A stretch of DNA of 64,000 nt from Borrelia turcica IST7 (GTDB lineage Bacteria > Spirochaetota > Spirochaetia > Borreliales > Borreliaceae): contig NZ_CP028885.1 of assembly GCF_003606285.1 (NCBI RefSeq), positions 1-64,000 on the forward strand. Direction: 5' to 3'. Positions 33,616 to 40,366 of this stretch are shown here, piece by piece. Below the pieces are notes generated by a model. The model did not search any database. It was not told where the DNA came from and was given only the letters and a program-made list of their open reading frames with translations. Made by a program: the position numbers and the translations under genes. Every line of letters begins with the position of its first letter. Position 1 is the first letter of the stretch.

Positions 33616-34368
33616 ATGAAATATATTGGTATTTTATTTGCATGCTTAATTATTTTTACATTTAGCTGCACATTATATGAAGATATTGGGAATATTGATG
33701 CTGTGGCTGATTTACTGGCTGACCAGCAAGAAGCTGCTTCTACAGGTTTAAAAGATGCTTCTACAGGTTTAAAAGATACTTCTACAGGTTTAAGTAAGCT
33801 TGATAAAAAAGAGAAGAAGGTTAGTTCTTTAAAAGAAACTCTGGAAAATTCTAGTAATGTTCTCTATGAAAGTAGTAGTCCAACTAAGACTAGACAGGAA
33901 GAATTCTTTAAATGGCTAGAAGAAAACGATTCTGATTATTCCAAGAGGAAGCAATTAGAGGAGTCTATGGATAAGGTGTTTAGCTTAATTAAAGACAGTG
34001 CTTCTAGTTCCACAGAAATTAAAGAAATAATTGCAAAAGGACAGAGTGATGCGGGTATTATTAAGGCTGGAATTAAGACTGCTGACGACATTAAGACAGA
34101 TGAGCAAGTAGATGCTTTAGTTAAGTTTGTTACTGGGACTGGAGATGATTTGGACTTGGAGAGTGGAAGTAGTAGCATAAAGGCATTTTTCGGAACATTA
34201 GCAGAGGTTTTTGATGATGATCTTAATGATGTTATGACTGACAAGAAGGGACAAAAACGGGGACATGATAAGGTTTTTGAAGACCTTAAGAAAGTATTCT
34301 CTGAAGATTCTGATGGTCCATTTGATATTTTGAAAGATGCCTTGAAGCAGGCCTTGAAGAATAATTAA
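33616..34368 (+). CDS. P35/P37-like antigenic lipoprotein, copy 2
   Basis: A 250-residue tandem paralogue of the gene at 32706. The signal peptide ends FTFSC, then TLYEDIG. A short repeat (TGLKDAS, TGLKDTS, TGLSKLD) at about residues 43-60 is unique to this copy. The shared core is RQEEFFKWLEENDSDYSKRK, then ADDIKTDEQVDALVKFVTG. The ribosome site is AAGGAGGGG. About 55 bases upstream lies TTGAGATATA, also found before the mlp array and before the gene at 39889. The terminators of both copies are near-identical. Confidence 0.65.
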   Translation: MKYIGILFACLIIFTFSCTLYEDIGNIDAVADLLADQQEAASTGLKDASTGLKDTSTGLSKLDKKEKKVSSLKETLENSSNVLYESSSPTKTRQEEFFKWLEENDSDYSKRKQLEESMDKVFSLIKDSASSSTEIKEIIAKGQSDAGIIKAGIKTADDIKTDEQVDALVKFVTGTGDDLDLESGSSSIKAFFGTLAEVFDDDLNDVMTDKKGQKRGHDKVFEDLKKVFSEDSDGPFDILKDALKQALKNN

Positions 34369-34400
34369 ATATTAAGTAAAAGAATAATAATTTATGCAGT

Positions 34401-34440
34401 TAACCCTAAAGCTTTGTGAAAGTTTTAGGGTTAATTTTTT
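34401..34440 (+). terminator. Strong rho-independent terminator
   Basis: TAACCCTAAA and TTTTAGGGTTA pair, followed by ATTTTTTGG. Near-copy of the terminator at 33476. Confidence 0.8.
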
Positions 34441-34627
34441 GGCCTAAAACTTTCAGACTATATCTAGCTATCTAGCTAAAAAACCGCATCACCTGTTAAG
34501 AGTATTGTTGTGCCCTTAATTAAAGAGTTAAAGTATTGTGTTCTAGCAATTTTCAAGAATAGATAATATAATGAATAGACAATATTTATTTGGTTAAAAA
34601 TTTAAATTATATTATAGTTTATTATTG

Positions 34628-34684
34628 TATAATCAGGATTGATTTTTTATTCGAAATAATATAAAAGTGTTATTTCGAATAAAA
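34628..34684 (+). promoter_or_regulatory. Promoter -10 and 15-bp operator-like inverted repeat
   Basis: TATAAT lies at 34628-34633. Starting 12 bases later, TTTTATTCGAAATAA (34645-34659) and TTATTTCGAATAAAA (34670-34684) form a perfect inverted repeat with a ten-base spacer. It sits between the -10 and the start at 34700, where a repressor would block transcription. Confidence 0.65.
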
Positions 34685-34699
34685 TTAGTTGTATTAAAG

Positions 34700-35290
34700 A
34701 TGAGTGTGATGGATAGGGAAGAAATTTCTAATTACTTAAGTATGAGTGAAGATGTTAATGTGGCTAGGAGACTAGAGAAGATTGCATTGGATACTGTGTC
34801 CACTGTTATGACTAAGCTAGACAAGATTTATGTTACGCCGTCTTTAAGAGAAGTTAGATATGAGAATGATAGAATAAAGGAGAAGGTTGAAATTGTTGCT
34901 TCTGTTACTTCTAAGCTCAATAAACATCTTTTACTTGTAAGAGATAAGTTTGCACAAGAAATTGATTCTTCACTTGTGATTCAGGTTGCAGATAATATAT
35001 TAGACTTATTTTATTGGATTAGGATGGATTTTCATACTATGGATGATATTGAAAGACGAATTAACCAAGGGTTGAGCCATACATATAATGAACTTGAACT
35101 TATAGAGGATGCTGAGGAGGAAATTAGAGAGACTGGGGATGCAGAAAGGGCTAAGATTTTAAGAGTTGTGCTTGAGGTTTTAAAGGCAACTTTATCGGCA
35201 GATAAGGCTTTGATGAACATAATTCATATGTCAATTAGAGCTACAGGGGAGCTTGCTATTCGAAAAATTGATAGTGTTATTAAAGATTAA
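34700..35290 (+). CDS. Cytoplasmic all-helical protein of unknown function
   Basis: The only protein between 21 and 40 kb without an export signal. Start set at ATG 34700 (MSVMDREE); the frame is open from TTG 34667, but that lies inside the inverted repeat. The product of 196 residues is helical throughout (ISNYLSMSEDVNVARRLEKI, LLLVRDKFAQEIDSSLVIQV, AERAKILRVVLEVLKATLSA) without a visible DNA-binding motif. An operator-like repeat at its promoter suggests tight regulation, perhaps by itself. The next gene starts 55 bases later, so it may lead the second two-gene cassette. It has no counterpart before cassette A. Confidence 0.6.
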   Translation: MSVMDREEISNYLSMSEDVNVARRLEKIALDTVSTVMTKLDKIYVTPSLREVRYENDRIKEKVEIVASVTSKLNKHLLLVRDKFAQEIDSSLVIQVADNILDLFYWIRMDFHTMDDIERRINQGLSHTYNELELIEDAEEEIRETGDAERAKILRVVLEVLKATLSADKALMNIIHMSIRATGELAIRKIDSVIKD

Positions 35291-35345
35291 TAATTATTAA
35301 GTATAAGTTAAAAAATATTGATGATATTTAGGAGGTACTTAATTT

Positions 35346-35885
35346 ATGAGAATAGGAAATATTTTGTTAATCTCGTTATTTGTGTCAAGTTTGTTTATAT
35401 CTTGTAAAAGTTCACATAAGGAAATAGAAAAGGTTGTAATTGAATATGCTAGCAATAGTGGTTATGCAGGCTCGGTTAACTTGAATTTGGAGAATGATTA
35501 CGATTCTTTTTCATTAAAATATGATCTTTTTGCAGAATATTCTAGCATAGAAGCACAATTTAAGGGCGATGAGCTTTTAGTCAAGGATATAAGATTTAAT
35601 GGAAGTGAAGTTTGTATTTTACCTGATTCTGATATGACAGTATATAAGCTTGATGAATTATGGGCAGTGAGTGTTGGCGTTGACTTGGAGCGTTGCATGG
35701 GGGGATGGAAAGAGATGGCAAGTAAGGCTGGTGAGAAAGATTTATTTTTTTCTATTGTTGCCGTTAATAAAGGAAGTGGTGTAGAGAAAAATTATTCCTT
35801 TAAGGTTAGTCCAAAAAATTTGATTAGTTTTATTGAATCTGTTGAACTTGTAAATCCTGATGGATTTTCTAGTAATGTTAGTTAG
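35346..35885 (+). CDS. Two-gene cassette B, first protein: lipoprotein
   Basis: A 179-residue lipoprotein with ribosome site AGGAGGT. Signal peptide ends LFISC, then KSSHKEIEKV. The domain is strand-rich (SGYAGSVNLNLENDYDSFSL, LLVKDIRFNGSEVCILPD) and ends EKNYSFKVSPKNLISFIESV, matching the end of the first protein of cassette A. Copy A lacks the lipobox, so the two copies differ in anchoring. It is followed within 12 bases by the second cassette gene. The function is unknown. The conserved pairing suggests that the two products interact. Confidence 0.7.
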   Translation: MRIGNILLISLFVSSLFISCKSSHKEIEKVVIEYASNSGYAGSVNLNLENDYDSFSLKYDLFAEYSSIEAQFKGDELLVKDIRFNGSEVCILPDSDMTVYKLDELWAVSVGVDLERCMGGWKEMASKAGEKDLFFSIVAVNKGSGVEKNYSFKVSPKNLISFIESVELVNPDGFSSNVS

Positions 35886-35897
35886 TGAGGTGTGTTT

Positions 35898-36485
35898 ATG
35901 AGATTTGTTTCAATAATTTTTCGTATGTTGTTACTTTGTGCGTCAAGTTTGTCTTTGCTATCAGCAGGTGTTTTGGAATCTTGTGGTGAGTATGTTTGCT
36001 CTAAGACTTATGAACAAAAATTTGGGGATGATAGTAGAATAAGAAGCGTCCTTTTCCAGAGGGAAATCTTAAAGAAGGATAGTGAGGGGTATTTAAGTAG
36101 CGAGGAGTCTTATAGAAAGGCGCTAGATGAATCTTTTCCTTATTATCATTTTAAGTTTACAATACTTGGTGAGAAGAGAATGCTTAATTTTAAAAATGTT
36201 ATTTTTGATGGCGTAGAGGCAGAAATGTCAATGTTTGATATAACAGAGCCTAGTGTGCAGCTTGCACGCATTAAGGATTTTCATATAGAACCTGTTGAAA
36301 ATAATAAAAAGCTTTTGGGTTTACTTTTCCCAGTAGAGGTACGAAATAATTTAGTTGTTTATCTTAGACGTGAGTTTGTTGATAAACTTAAACAAAAAGA
36401 TAAGCTTAAGATTACTTTAATAGCTCATGATGATTCGGAATATGTAGTTGAGATGTCTAATATCTTAAAAGAATATGATTTTTAG
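35898..36485 (+). CDS. Two-gene cassette B, second protein: exported
   Basis: Start set at ATG 35898, seven bases after GAGG; a GTG two codons earlier is possible. The 195-residue product has a signal peptide (ending SLLSAGV or similar) and a domain matching the second protein of cassette A: SFPYYHFKFTIL, LNFKNVIFDGVEA, LKITLIAHDDSEY and the C-terminal KEYDF. Two Cys residues near the mature start (ESCGEYVC) are not in copy A. A terminator-like hairpin follows at 36525. Confidence 0.7.
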   Translation: MRFVSIIFRMLLLCASSLSLLSAGVLESCGEYVCSKTYEQKFGDDSRIRSVLFQREILKKDSEGYLSSEESYRKALDESFPYYHFKFTILGEKRMLNFKNVIFDGVEAEMSMFDITEPSVQLARIKDFHIEPVENNKKLLGLLFPVEVRNNLVVYLRREFVDKLKQKDKLKITLIAHDDSEYVVEMSNILKEYDF

Positions 36486-36524
36486 TTGAATTTAATAAAA
36501 TCGTCAAGAATTAAATAAAATTTA

Positions 36525-36562
36525 TAAAGGAATGCCTAAATTAGTGAGGGCGTTCCTTTATT
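36525..36562 (+). terminator. Terminator-like hairpin
   Basis: TAAAGGAATGCC and GGCGTTCCTTTA pair with one wobble, then TTAGTAATTT. Confidence 0.6.
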
Positions 36563-36745
36563 AGTAATTTGTTAATAATTGTTAATCAAGGTCTCTTATA
36601 GCTTGAACTAGTCTTTAGCTAAATTAATAAAATAATCTGTAAAGTAATTCTGTTTTATAAACTTATTTTAAACTTATTTTTTTAAATGTTGAGATATACT
36701 TGTTTGCACATATTTTTGTACTAAATGTTTAAGTGTTGGAGATTA

Positions 36746-37198
36746 ATGATGGGAAGAATGAAATATATTGTAGTGTTTTTACTGCTATTAGTGAGTTGTA
36801 AGCAATACAGTGAAGAAATTGGCGATAAGGGTAAAGATAATCCTCAAGATAAAAGTGAAAGTGAAGTAAGCGAAGAGGGGCAAGAGGAAGTCAAGAAGAC
36901 AGTAGAAGAGGCTTTAAGAGAGAAGTTAAGTGATACACAGAAGGCGAGTTTGGATTTTCTTAAAGAGGCTTTAAATGACGAGGGTAAATTTAATAAGCTT
37001 TTGGGAATGGATGAAGGGAAGGTAAAAGGAGCACTCGATCATATACAACAAGAATTGGAAAGTTGTACGGGGGAAAATGTCAGTAGTGGAAAAGAAACTT
37101 TTAAAAAAGTTGTAGAAGGAGCTTTGGGTTCTAGCATTGATTTAAATAGTTTTAAAAATCAAGCAGTTAGTGGTTGCGATGCTAATGGTGGTGGTTAA
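36746..37198 (+). CDS. mlp: Mlp-family lipoprotein, array copy 1
   Basis: The first of six tandem mlp genes. Start at ATG 36746 behind TTGGAGA, giving the N-terminus MMGRMKYIVV shared by the array; an ATG seven codons upstream has no ribosome site. Lipobox VSC, then KQYSEEIGDK. An acidic linker precedes the Mlp domain: ALREKLSDTQKASLDFLKEA, then KLLGMDEGKVKGALDHIQQE and a Cys pair (ELESC ... VSGC) near the end. Mlp proteins are surface lipoproteins made during tick feeding and mammalian infection, typically one per cp32. A six-fold array is therefore an expansion. Confidence 0.88.
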   Translation: MMGRMKYIVVFLLLLVSCKQYSEEIGDKGKDNPQDKSESEVSEEGQEEVKKTVEEALREKLSDTQKASLDFLKEALNDEGKFNKLLGMDEGKVKGALDHIQQELESCTGENVSSGKETFKKVVEGALGSSIDLNSFKNQAVSGCDANGGG

Positions 37199-37249
37199 GT
37201 AAATAGGCGAATAAATAAAAGAGGATGATAGTGTAAGTGAAGGAGATTA

Positions 37250-37690
37250 ATGATGGGAAGAATTAAGTATTTTGTAGTGTTTTTACTGCTGCTAGTTAGT
37301 TGCAAGCAATACAGTGATGTTATTGAGAAAGAGGAAAAAAGCCTTAAAGATAAAAGTGAAAGTGAAGTAAGCGAAGAAGGGAAAGAGGAAGTCAAGAAAA
37401 CGCCAGAGGAGAGTTTAAGAGAAAAGTTAAGTGAGAACCAGAAGAAGGGCTTAGATTTTCTTAAAGAAGCTTTAGGAGATGAAGCTGAACTTAATAAACT
37501 TTTGGGGTTAGGTGAAGGAAAGGTTAAAGGGGCGTTAGAGCACATACAACAACAATTGGATAGCTGTAAGGGAGATAATGCGAGTGAGGGGAAAGAAACT
37601 TTTAAAGAAGTTGTAAAAGGAGCTTTGGGAGCAGAGGGTACCAACTTAAATCAGCTTACAGAAGCAGTTACTACTTGTAGCACTTCTTGA
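37250..37690 (+). CDS. mlp: Mlp-family lipoprotein, array copy 2
   Basis: A 146-residue Mlp. Lipobox VSC with KQYSDVIEKE, linker SESEVSEEGKEEVKKTPEES, domain SLREKLSENQKKGLDFLKEA. It differs from copy 1 mainly in the linker and the last 25 residues (GTNLNQLTEAVTTCSTS). The ribosome site is AAGGAG, and it starts 52 bases after copy 1 with no terminator between, so transcription is shared. Confidence 0.88.
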   Translation: MMGRIKYFVVFLLLLVSCKQYSDVIEKEEKSLKDKSESEVSEEGKEEVKKTPEESLREKLSENQKKGLDFLKEALGDEAELNKLLGLGEGKVKGALEHIQQQLDSCKGDNASEGKETFKEVVKGALGAEGTNLNQLTEAVTTCSTS

Positions 37691-37744
37691 TGGGGCAAGT
37701 TGAAAATGTAGTAAAGAGAATTAGAACGTAAATGAAGGAGGTTA

Positions 37745-38197
37745 ATGATGGGAAGGGTGAAGTATTTTGTAGTGCTTTTAATACTAATAGTGAGTTGCAA
37801 GCAATACGATGAAGAAATTTCTAAAAAGGGTGAAAATAATCGTCAAGATAAGAGTGTAAGTGAAGTAAGCGAAGAAGGAAAAGAGGAAGACAAGAAAACA
37901 GTGGAAGAGGCTTTAAGAGAGAAGTTAAGTGATGAACAGAAGGCGAGTTTGGATTTTCTTAAAGAGGCTTTAGGGGATGAAGGGAAATTAAATAAACTTT
38001 TGGGATTAGATGGAGCAAATGTTATAAAGGCGTTAGAGAACATACATAAGCAGTTGGAAAAATGCAAAGATAAAAATCAAGGGCAAAAAAACGAATTTAA
38101 AGCACATGTAAAAGCTTCTTTGGGAGGGAACGATACTAATCTGGAACAACTTATAAAAACAGAGAGTAATTGCGATGCTGGTGAAGTTGGTGGTTAA
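37745..38197 (+). CDS. mlp: Mlp-family lipoprotein, array copy 3
   Basis: A 150-residue Mlp. KQYDEEISKK after the lipid Cys, linker with SVSEVSEEGKEEDKK, domain ALREKLSDEQKASLDFLKEA and GLDGANVIKALENIHKQLEK. The loop before the last helix (KDKNQGQKNEFKAHVKASLG) is distinct from the other copies, the kind of variable face expected for a surface antigen. The ribosome site is AAGGAGGTTA. Confidence 0.88.
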   Translation: MMGRVKYFVVLLILIVSCKQYDEEISKKGENNRQDKSVSEVSEEGKEEDKKTVEEALREKLSDEQKASLDFLKEALGDEGKLNKLLGLDGANVIKALENIHKQLEKCKDKNQGQKNEFKAHVKASLGGNDTNLEQLIKTESNCDAGEVGG

Positions 38198-38236
38198 GTT
38201 AAATAAGCAGTCAATAGAAGAAAATGAAGGAGGTTA

Positions 38237-38692
38237 ATGATGGGAAGAGTAGAGTATGTTGTATTGTTTTTACTGCTAATAGTGAGTTGTAAGCAATACG
38301 ATGAAGAAGTTGTTGAGAAGAATGAGAAAAGTCTTAAGAATACAAGTGTAGAAGAGGGATTAGGAGAAAAGGTAGAGACAAAGCAAACGCCAGAAGAGGC
38401 GTTAAGGGAGAAATTAAATGAGAAACAGAAAGTGGGCTTAGATTTTCTTAAAGAGGCTTTAGGAGATGAAGGGAAACTTAATAATCTTTTGGGAATGGAT
38501 GAAGGGAAGGTAAAAGCAGCTCTTGAACACATACATAAACAATTGGAGAGTTGTACGGTAGATAAAGCAGGTGGGCGAGAAAGCTTTAAACAATCTGTAA
38601 AAGGTTATTATGAAGGTGGTAGCACTGATTTAGATAGTTTTAAGACAAGCGTAGTTAGTACTTGCGATTCTAGTGGTTCTGATGGTGAGTAA
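38237..38692 (+). CDS. mlp: Mlp-family lipoprotein, array copy 4
   Basis: A 151-residue Mlp. KQYDEEVVEKNEKS, then an alternative linker VEEGLGEKVETKQTPEEALR shared only with copy 5. The domain is REKLNEKQKVGLDFLKEALG. The C-terminus STDLDSFKTSVVSTCDSSGS has the same frame as copies 1 and 5. Ribosome site AAGGAGG, 39 bases after copy 3. Confidence 0.88.
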   Translation: MMGRVEYVVLFLLLIVSCKQYDEEVVEKNEKSLKNTSVEEGLGEKVETKQTPEEALREKLNEKQKVGLDFLKEALGDEGKLNNLLGMDEGKVKAALEHIHKQLESCTVDKAGGRESFKQSVKGYYEGGSTDLDSFKTSVVSTCDSSGSDGE

Positions 38693-38747
38693 ATAATAAG
38701 TAAGCAGGTAGATTAAAAGATAATGAGAATTTAAATGTTGGAGACTA

Positions 38748-39203
38748 ATGATGAAAAGAATGAAATATGTTGTAGTATTTTTACTACTGTTGATGAGCTG
38801 CAAGCAATATGATGAAGAAGTTGTTGAGAAGAATGAGAAAAGTATTAAGAATAAAAGTGTAGAAGAGGGATTAGGAGAAAAGGTAGAGACAAATAAGACA
38901 CCAGAAGAGACTTTAAGAGAGAAGTTAAATGAGAAACAAAAGAAGGGCTTAGATTTTCTTAAAGAAGCTTTAGGAGATGAGGGTAAACTTAATAATCTTT
39001 TGAGATTAGAAGAAGGAAAGGTGAAAACAGCACTTGAACATATACAAAAGCAATTGGGAAGTTGTACGGGGGATAATGCCAGCAATGGTAAAGAAACTTT
39101 TAAAGCCCTTGTAAAAGGTTATTTTGAAAATGGTAATACTGATTTAGACAGCTTTAAAAGTCAAGCAGAGAGTACTTGCGATGCTAATGGTTCTGGTAGT
39201 TAA
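38748..39203 (+). CDS. mlp: Mlp-family lipoprotein, array copy 5
   Basis: A 151-residue Mlp closest to copy 4 (N-terminal linker VEEGLGEKVETNKTPEETLR), indicating that copies 4 and 5 duplicated last. The N-terminus is MMKRMKYVVV instead of MMGR, and the lipobox is MSC. The Lys-rich DNA-identical stretch around EKLNEKQKKGLDFLKEALGD offers a recombination tract. The ribosome site is TTGGAGAC, like copy 1. Confidence 0.88.
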   Translation: MMKRMKYVVVFLLLLMSCKQYDEEVVEKNEKSIKNKSVEEGLGEKVETNKTPEETLREKLNEKQKKGLDFLKEALGDEGKLNNLLRLEEGKVKTALEHIQKQLGSCTGDNASNGKETFKALVKGYFENGNTDLDSFKSQAESTCDANGSGS

Positions 39204-39254
39204 GTAACTAAGCAAATAAATTAAAGAGAATGAGAGTGTAAATGAAGGAGGTTA

Positions 39255-39728
39255 ATGATGGGAAGAGTGAAATATGTTGTAGTATTTTTACTACTATTAG
39301 TGGTTGGTTGTAAGCAATACAATGGTGAAGTTGAGAATAAAAGTGAAGGCCTTAAGGCTAAGATTGGTGATGGGGTAATCGAAGAGGGAGAAGGAAAAGA
39401 TGAAGTAAAGAAAACAGCAGAAGAGACTTTAAGAGAGAAGTTAAATGATAAACAAAAGAAGGGCTTAAATTTTCTTAAAGAGGCTTTAGGAGATGAGGCT
39501 AAACTTAATAAGCTTTTGGGTTTAGAAGAGTCAAAGGTCATAGAAGCTCTTGAACACATACAAAAACAATTGGATAGCTGTGCAAGTAAAAATCATGTTC
39601 AAGAAGGACAAAGTTCTCCCCAGGATACTTTTAAAACACTTATAAAAGCTTATTTTGATGGTGACAGTGCTACTTTAGACAACGTTAAAACAAATGTAGT
39701 TAGCACTTGCGATGCTAATGGTTCTTGA
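39255..39728 (+). CDS. mlp: Mlp-family lipoprotein, array copy 6
   Basis: The last and longest (157 residues) mlp copy. Lipobox VGC with one extra Val (LLLLVVGC). KQYNGEVENKSEG follows, with a distinct linker GDGVIEEGEGKDEVKKTAEE. The domain is LREKLNDKQKKGLNFLKEAL, with an insertion (NHVQEGQSSPQDTFK) before the last helix. No clear terminator follows; transcription might continue toward the genes at 39855-40125. Confidence 0.88.
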   Translation: MMGRVKYVVVFLLLLVVGCKQYNGEVENKSEGLKAKIGDGVIEEGEGKDEVKKTAEETLREKLNDKQKKGLNFLKEALGDEAKLNKLLGLEESKVIEALEHIQKQLDSCASKNHVQEGQSSPQDTFKTLIKAYFDGDSATLDNVKTNVVSTCDANGS

Positions 39729-39854
39729 TGTGGGGAATTAAGAAAAGGATTTAAAAATAGTATTTCAAACCAACCTATAAAAATTCAATTATTGTTTTTA
39801 AAAAACTTTAATATCTTCAATATTGAGATATATTTAAAATCGGAGAGGGAAAAA

Positions 39855-39899
39855 ATGTTTCACATTTTTGAAATAAGAGGTTTTCTTTTTGAAGAGTAA
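39855..39899 (+). CDS. Possible 14-residue leader peptide overlapping the next gene
   Basis: ATG at 39855 is preceded by an excellent ribosome site (GGAGAGGGAAAAA). The frame reads MFHIFEIRGFLFEE and stops at 39897-39899, overlapping the TTG start of the following gene by 11 bases. A shift of one frame near the end would fuse it to the membrane protein. It may be a translational coupler, a leader peptide, or the real start of that gene joined by frameshift. Confidence 0.4.
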   Translation: MFHIFEIRGFLFEE

Positions 39900-40125
39900 G
39901 GAGTTGCTCAAAAGAATTAGTAAGTCTACTCTTCTTATCTGCATAAGAACCATAAAATTTGCCTTAATTGTGTCCATGAAAATTATTAAATTCATTTTAA
40001 TATTACACATGAAGCTTATTAAGCTATTTTTTATATTGTTCATTAAGGTTAGCTATTTTCTTTTAGTAATGATATTAGTTTCAATAATTCCTAGAGGGAG
40101 AGGCAGACCCCGAAAATATTTTTAA
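39889..40125 (+). CDS. Small hydrophobic protein with AT-hook-like C-terminus
   Basis: A 78-residue protein from TTG 39889. The N-terminus is basic (MKSKELLKRISKS). Then come two or three membrane-compatible stretches (LLICIRTIKFALIVSMKIIK, LIKLFFILFIKVSYFLLVMI). The last 12 residues are PRGRGRPRKYF, containing RGRP, the core of an AT-hook DNA-binding motif. A membrane protein with a DNA-binding tail would tether DNA to the envelope. It lies directly before the phage portal gene. The start and coupling with the leader frame at 39855 are unclear. Confidence 0.5.
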   Translation: MKSKELLKRISKSTLLICIRTIKFALIVSMKIIKFILILHMKLIKLFFILFIKVSYFLLVMILVSIIPRGRGRPRKYF

Positions 40126-40189
40126 ATGCCATGAGCGGTAAGCAAGGACGCTTATTGCCTTATGTTATTTTATTCTACATTCTTCTCAT

Positions 40190-40228
40190 AAGAGTTCATG
40201 AATAGATGTTTCTACTCATGAGCTCTTG
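40190..40228. repeat. 17-bp imperfect inverted repeat
   Basis: AAGAGTTCATGAATAGA and TCTACTCATGAGCTCTT pair with two wobble positions around a five-base loop. No T run follows. It lies 140 bases before the portal gene, in its likely control region. Confidence 0.6.
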
Positions 40229-40366
40229 CTTGTGTGCATCAAAGAGACAAAGATATCCCAAAAAGATGCCCATCAGGAATAAGAATTATTTAATAACATA
40301 TTAATTTAATAAAAGATATTAAGTTAAAATGTATACAAAATAAGATTTTTTTGGTATATTTATAAT

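Noticed and set aside
39834..40043. Minus-strand 69-codon frame with Met-Asn-Ile-Ile pattern
   Set aside because: Antisense to the small membrane protein at 39889, without its own ribosome site.
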